From Bacillota bacterium (lineage in GTDB: Bacteria; Bacillota; Clostridia; Oscillospirales; Ruminococcaceae), in contig JAEWYJ010000306.1 of NCBI GenBank assembly GCA_023395695.1, positions 1 to 9,108 of the forward strand: a DNA stretch of 9,108 nt, given 5' to 3'. The position numbers and the translations under genes were made by a program. Position 1 is the stretch's first letter. The number at the start of each line of letters is the position of its first letter. The notes beneath the pieces are model-generated. The model was not told where the DNA came from. It searched no databases and saw nothing but the letters and a program-made list of their open reading frames with translations. This document shows positions 6,722-9,108 of this stretch, piece after piece.

Positions 6722-7807
6722 TCAGTTATACTTTGCCCAAAGCTGGGTCCACTTTTCCTGAATGGCGCTCTTGTTAGCCGACAGATATTCCTGGTCCTCG
6801 GGGAATACCTTAATCTCGCTGTAGTCGATCAGGTAGGGATTGGTGCTGGGCAGGTTGGCGTTGGCCGGGCGCGAGGAGGAGTTCTGCGCATAACCGGTCT
6901 GGCATTCCTCGGAGGTCAGATACTCGATGAAAGCCTTGGCCTGCTCAATGTTTTTGGCGTTTTTGACAATGCCCGCGCCGAAGGGGCCGGAGGTGGTGCC
7001 TTCCTCCATGTAAACAATCTCGACATTGTCGGCGCCCGACTGCAGCAGCTCGACGCAGACATTTTCATAGGTCAGACCGACGACATATTCGCCCTCGGCA
7101 ACCTGCTTATACACGGCGGAGGAGCTCGTGGTGGTCACACCGGCGAGGTTCTGGATGAACTTTTCGATGTAATCCCAGGACTCCTGTGTGTCGTAGCCGC
7201 CCATGACCAGCAGCTGGGTTGAAAGGTGGCGCCAGGCCGAGGAGCTGGAGGTCGGGTCGGAGTGGATAATCTTGCCCTTGAGCACAGGGTTCAGAAGGTC
7301 GGCATAGCCCTTAATCTCAAGACCCAGCTCCTTTTCAAGCTCCTTGTTGACGAGCAGGTTGCTGGTCTGGATCATAAAATAGTTGAAATAGCCGTTGCTG
7401 CGGTAGGCTTCGGGATATTCGCTGTCGTGGGAGGAAACATAGGGCTCCCACAGGTCGGGGTACTTTGCCAGGTCGGAAGGTGTCAGACCACCCCACATGA
7501 CGTCGCACTGGGGATTCTCCTTCTCGGCCTGGATTCGGGCAATGCATTCGCCCGCCGAGCCTGAGATAATCTCGACTTCAACGCCGGTCTTTTCCTCAAA
7601 GGCAGGAATAACGCGTTCAATGTTGCTGTCGTCGGTTGTGGTGTAAATGGTCAGCTTACCGCCCAGCTTGGCGTTTTCTGCAGGCGTGCTCTCAGACGCC
7701 GGCGTGCTGGCCGAGGGAGCGGGTGTGCTGGCCGACGTGCCGCCGCAGGCGACAAGAGCCAGACAAAGGCATACTGCCAGTGACAGAGCAAACAGTTTTT
7801 TAAACAT
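6722..7807 (-). CDS. ABC importer substrate-binding lipoprotein, AfuA/FbpA-type (family 1 solute-binding)
   Basis: This 361-residue lipoprotein captures the substrate outside the membrane and hands it to the permease encoded upstream. The signal peptide MFKKLFALSLAVCLCLALVAC ends in the lipobox L-V-A-C, with lipidated Cys21, and a Ser/Thr/Pro linker (about 22-45) follows. The mature domain starts KLTIYTTTDDSNIERVIPAFEEKTG and shows CDVMWGG, IIHSDPTSSSSAW, GLTYEN and GPFGAGIVKNAKN in the order typical of the ferric-iron/AfuA group. The adjacent Tyr-Tyr pair used by classic ferric-binding FbpA is absent (GLTYEN only), so iron is not assured; the same family includes sugar-phosphate and phosphonate binders. 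AAAGGAG seven bases before ATG 7807 sets the start. The gene is followed by its own terminator, and a 160-base gap separates it from the permease. Confidence 0.92.
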   Translation of the reverse strand: MFKKLFALSLAVCLCLALVACGGTSASTPAPSASTPASESTPAENAKLGGKLTIYTTTDDSNIERVIPAFEEKTGVEVEIISGSAGECIARIQAEKENPQCDVMWGGLTPSDLAKYPDLWEPYVSSHDSEYPEAYRSNGYFNYFMIQTSNLLVNKELEKELGLEIKGYADLLNPVLKGKIIHSDPTSSSSAWRHLSTQLLVMGGYDTQESWDYIEKFIQNLAGVTTTSSSAVYKQVAEGEYVVGLTYENVCVELLQSGADNVEIVYMEEGTTSGPFGAGIVKNAKNIEQAKAFIEYLTSEECQTGYAQNSSSRPANANLPSTNPYLIDYSEIKVFPEDQEYLSANKSAIQEKWTQLWAKYN

Positions 7808-7909
7808 TTGAATACTCCTTTCCAATTGCGGATTTCATGGTTCCGCACACCATTTATGGGTCGATTGGTTATCAAAAGGACAAGGCCGCGTGGTTAAAGC
7901 GCGTGCATT

Positions 7910-7918
7910 CCTCCTTTC
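7910..7918 (-). promoter_or_regulatory. Orphan Shine-Dalgarno, STAB-SD-like
   Basis: In the 160-base gap between permease and binding protein the - strand carries GAAAGGAGG, identical to the STAB-SD sequence known to stabilise cry3A mRNA in Bacillus. No gene uses it: the only ATG lies one base away, too close, and opens a four-codon frame (MHAL, 7894-7908). It lies about 100 bases before the binding-protein start. A role in keeping the distal mRNA stable, hence more binding protein than permease, is inference. Confidence 0.4.
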
Positions 7919-7967
7919 TTACATTGGCGATGTCCCGGTTTGGGCGACTTTCAGATTATGCCAGCCG

Positions 7968-9108
7968 CTACAGCTTGATGTCCTCGGCTTTTGAAATTTT
8001 CATATAAAGCAGCAGCGAAATCGTCGTCAGAATAGTCAGGATGGTGGCGAAGGCCGCAGCTGTGCCGTAGGTGCCCCGGTTGACCGCAATATAGGTCGAA
8101 AGCGTCAGCGTAATCGTCTTGCTGTTATAGAGAATGATAGCGGTCGAAAGCTCGGTGATAATGGCAATCCAGCTTAAAATAGCGCCCGCTATAATGCCAT
8201 TGGACATCATCGGTACCGTCACCTTGAAAAACGCGCCCATCTTGGAGGAGCCCAGACTGATAGCCGCCTCCTCAATGGTAATTGGTATCTGCTGCAGGCT
8301 TGCAACGGAGGAACGGATGGTGTAGGGCAGACGCCGGATACACAGCGCGATGACCATAATTGCCATACTGCCGGTCAGCACGAGCGGCCCGCGGTTAAAC
8401 GAGACCACCAGCGCGATGCCTACGACTGAGCCGGGGATAATGTAGGGCAGCATGGAGATAACGTCGATGGCGTTATTCACAACGCTTTTGCGCCGGACAA
8501 CAAGGTAGGAGATTAGAATGGCGACAAAGATGATAATGACCAATGCCACCACGCCGATGACAACGGTATTCTTAATGGCCAGCAACAGCTGCTTTTTCAT
8601 GGCTGCCTCGTAGCTGACAAAGGAATAGCCCGGCGCGAACAGCTTGTTGTTGACATTCTTAAAGGAGGTATACATCACGTAAAGCTGGGGCACAAACGCG
8701 ATAAAGACCAAAAGGTAAGCAAACAAGTGGATAACGACGCTAAAAAGGCCGCCGGGCGTCTTTTTTTGTACCGGTTGCAGCGCGTTGAGCGAAAAGCTGA
8801 ACCGCGACGCCGTGTACTTTTGAATCAGAAAAATGACGGCGGTAATCAAAATGGCAATGACGCTGATGGCAGCGGCAAAATTGTGGTCGCCGCCCTGCTC
8901 GCCCAAGTATTGGTTATAGATTTCGACCGGGAAGGTTCGGTAGCCCTCGCCGATGAGCAGCGGGGAGCCAAAGTCGGCAAAGGCGCGCATAAACACAAGC
9001 AGTGCGGCGGCCAGCACGGTCGGCATGGTCAGCATCAGCGTGACGTTAAAGAAACGCCGGATGCCGGTGCAGCCAAGGTTTTCCGACGCCTCGATCAGTG
9101 AGTTGTCG
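7968..9108 (-). CDS. Two-module ABC transporter permease, FbpB/AfuB-type, partial (5' end outside window)
   Basis: This is the membrane channel of the importer whose binding protein follows. The frame stays open to the window edge, so the ~380 residues seen lack the N terminus; the Met at 9035 is internal. Two permease modules are fused: the first EAA loop (SLIEASENLGCTGIRRFFNV, 9045-9104) belongs to the first half, and the second (ITIEEAAISLGSSKMGAFF, about 8228-8279) to the second half. EAA loops are where the ATPase subunit docks. About eight hydrophobic helices are visible, including one group before residue 120 and several after 155. Fused two-module permeases of about 550 residues are typical of the ferric-iron/AfuB and related importers. 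The ATPase gene is not seen and is likely further upstream. The ~160-base gap before the binding protein is long for an operon and holds the orphan Shine-Dalgarno. Confidence 0.94.
   Translation of the reverse strand, partial: DNSLIEASENLGCTGIRRFFNVTLMLTMPTVLAAALLVFMRAFADFGSPLLIGEGYRTFPVEIYNQYLGEQGGDHNFAAAISVIAILITAVIFLIQKYTASRFSFSLNALQPVQKKTPGGLFSVVIHLFAYLLVFIAFVPQLYVMYTSFKNVNNKLFAPGYSFVSYEAAMKKQLLLAIKNTVVIGVVALVIIIFVAILISYLVVRRKSVVNNAIDVISMLPYIIPGSVVGIALVVSFNRGPLVLTGSMAIMVIALCIRRLPYTIRSSVASLQQIPITIEEAAISLGSSKMGAFFKVTVPMMSNGIIAGAILSWIAIITELSTAIILYNSKTITLTLSTYIAVNRGTYGTAAAFATILTILTTISLLLYMKISKAEDIKL

Noticed and set aside
7955..7984. Weak minus-strand promoter AGGACA-N18-CATAAT before the binding-protein gene
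   Set aside because: The -35 matches only four of six bases and overlaps the permease end; not strong enough to call.

Overview
The window looks like chromosome from a Gram-positive Clostridia member, probably a gut Oscillospiraceae/Ruminococcaceae-type anaerobe. The grounds are strong AGGAGG-type ribosome binding sites, a lipobox-anchored solute-binding protein with a Ser/Thr/Pro linker, Firmicute-like tmRNA layout and moderately high GC in the housekeeping genes. Genus is not resolvable from the sequence alone.

Left part, + strand (1-1440): the C-terminal end of a GtrA-like membrane protein, then smpB, a small zinc-ribbon protein, and ssrA (tmRNA), ending in a very strong UUCG-loop terminator. 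smpB and ssrA make the two partners of trans-translation, so this is a ribosome-rescue locus with a zinc-ribbon gene between the partners. The tmRNA tag reads ADNNIAYAA, with Tyr where Leu is usual. Both mature ends of the tmRNA lie inside inverted repeats shared with flanking sequence.

Middle part, + strand (1440-4034): a GC-rich block without a gene, an AT-rich stretch with a clear promoter, and then a solitary, AT-richer 416-residue gene. It encodes two N-terminal membrane helices followed by a large soluble part containing a divergent Nudix-like segment. It has its own promoter and terminator and lies just downstream of ssrA, a common landing site for mobile DNA. It is the best candidate for an undescribed, possibly defence- or signalling-related, function. 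Next, a 170-residue protein of unknown function with His/Cys-rich tails at both ends is preceded by a long leader with competing hairpins and a U-tract, which is a candidate attenuator or riboswitch.

Right part, - strand (4222-9108): gnd (6-phosphogluconate dehydrogenase) with its own promoter is followed after 26 bases by a Cof-type HAD phosphatase. Upstream of gnd, and ended by a separate terminator, is an ABC importer of the AfuA/FbpA type: a lipoprotein binding subunit and a two-module permease that runs off the window. The gap between these two genes carries an orphan GAAAGGAGG sequence resembling the mRNA-stabilising STAB-SD element. The ATPase gene is not in the window. Members of this importer family carry ferric iron or sugar phosphates, and the neighbouring pentose-phosphate enzyme makes the second option worth testing.
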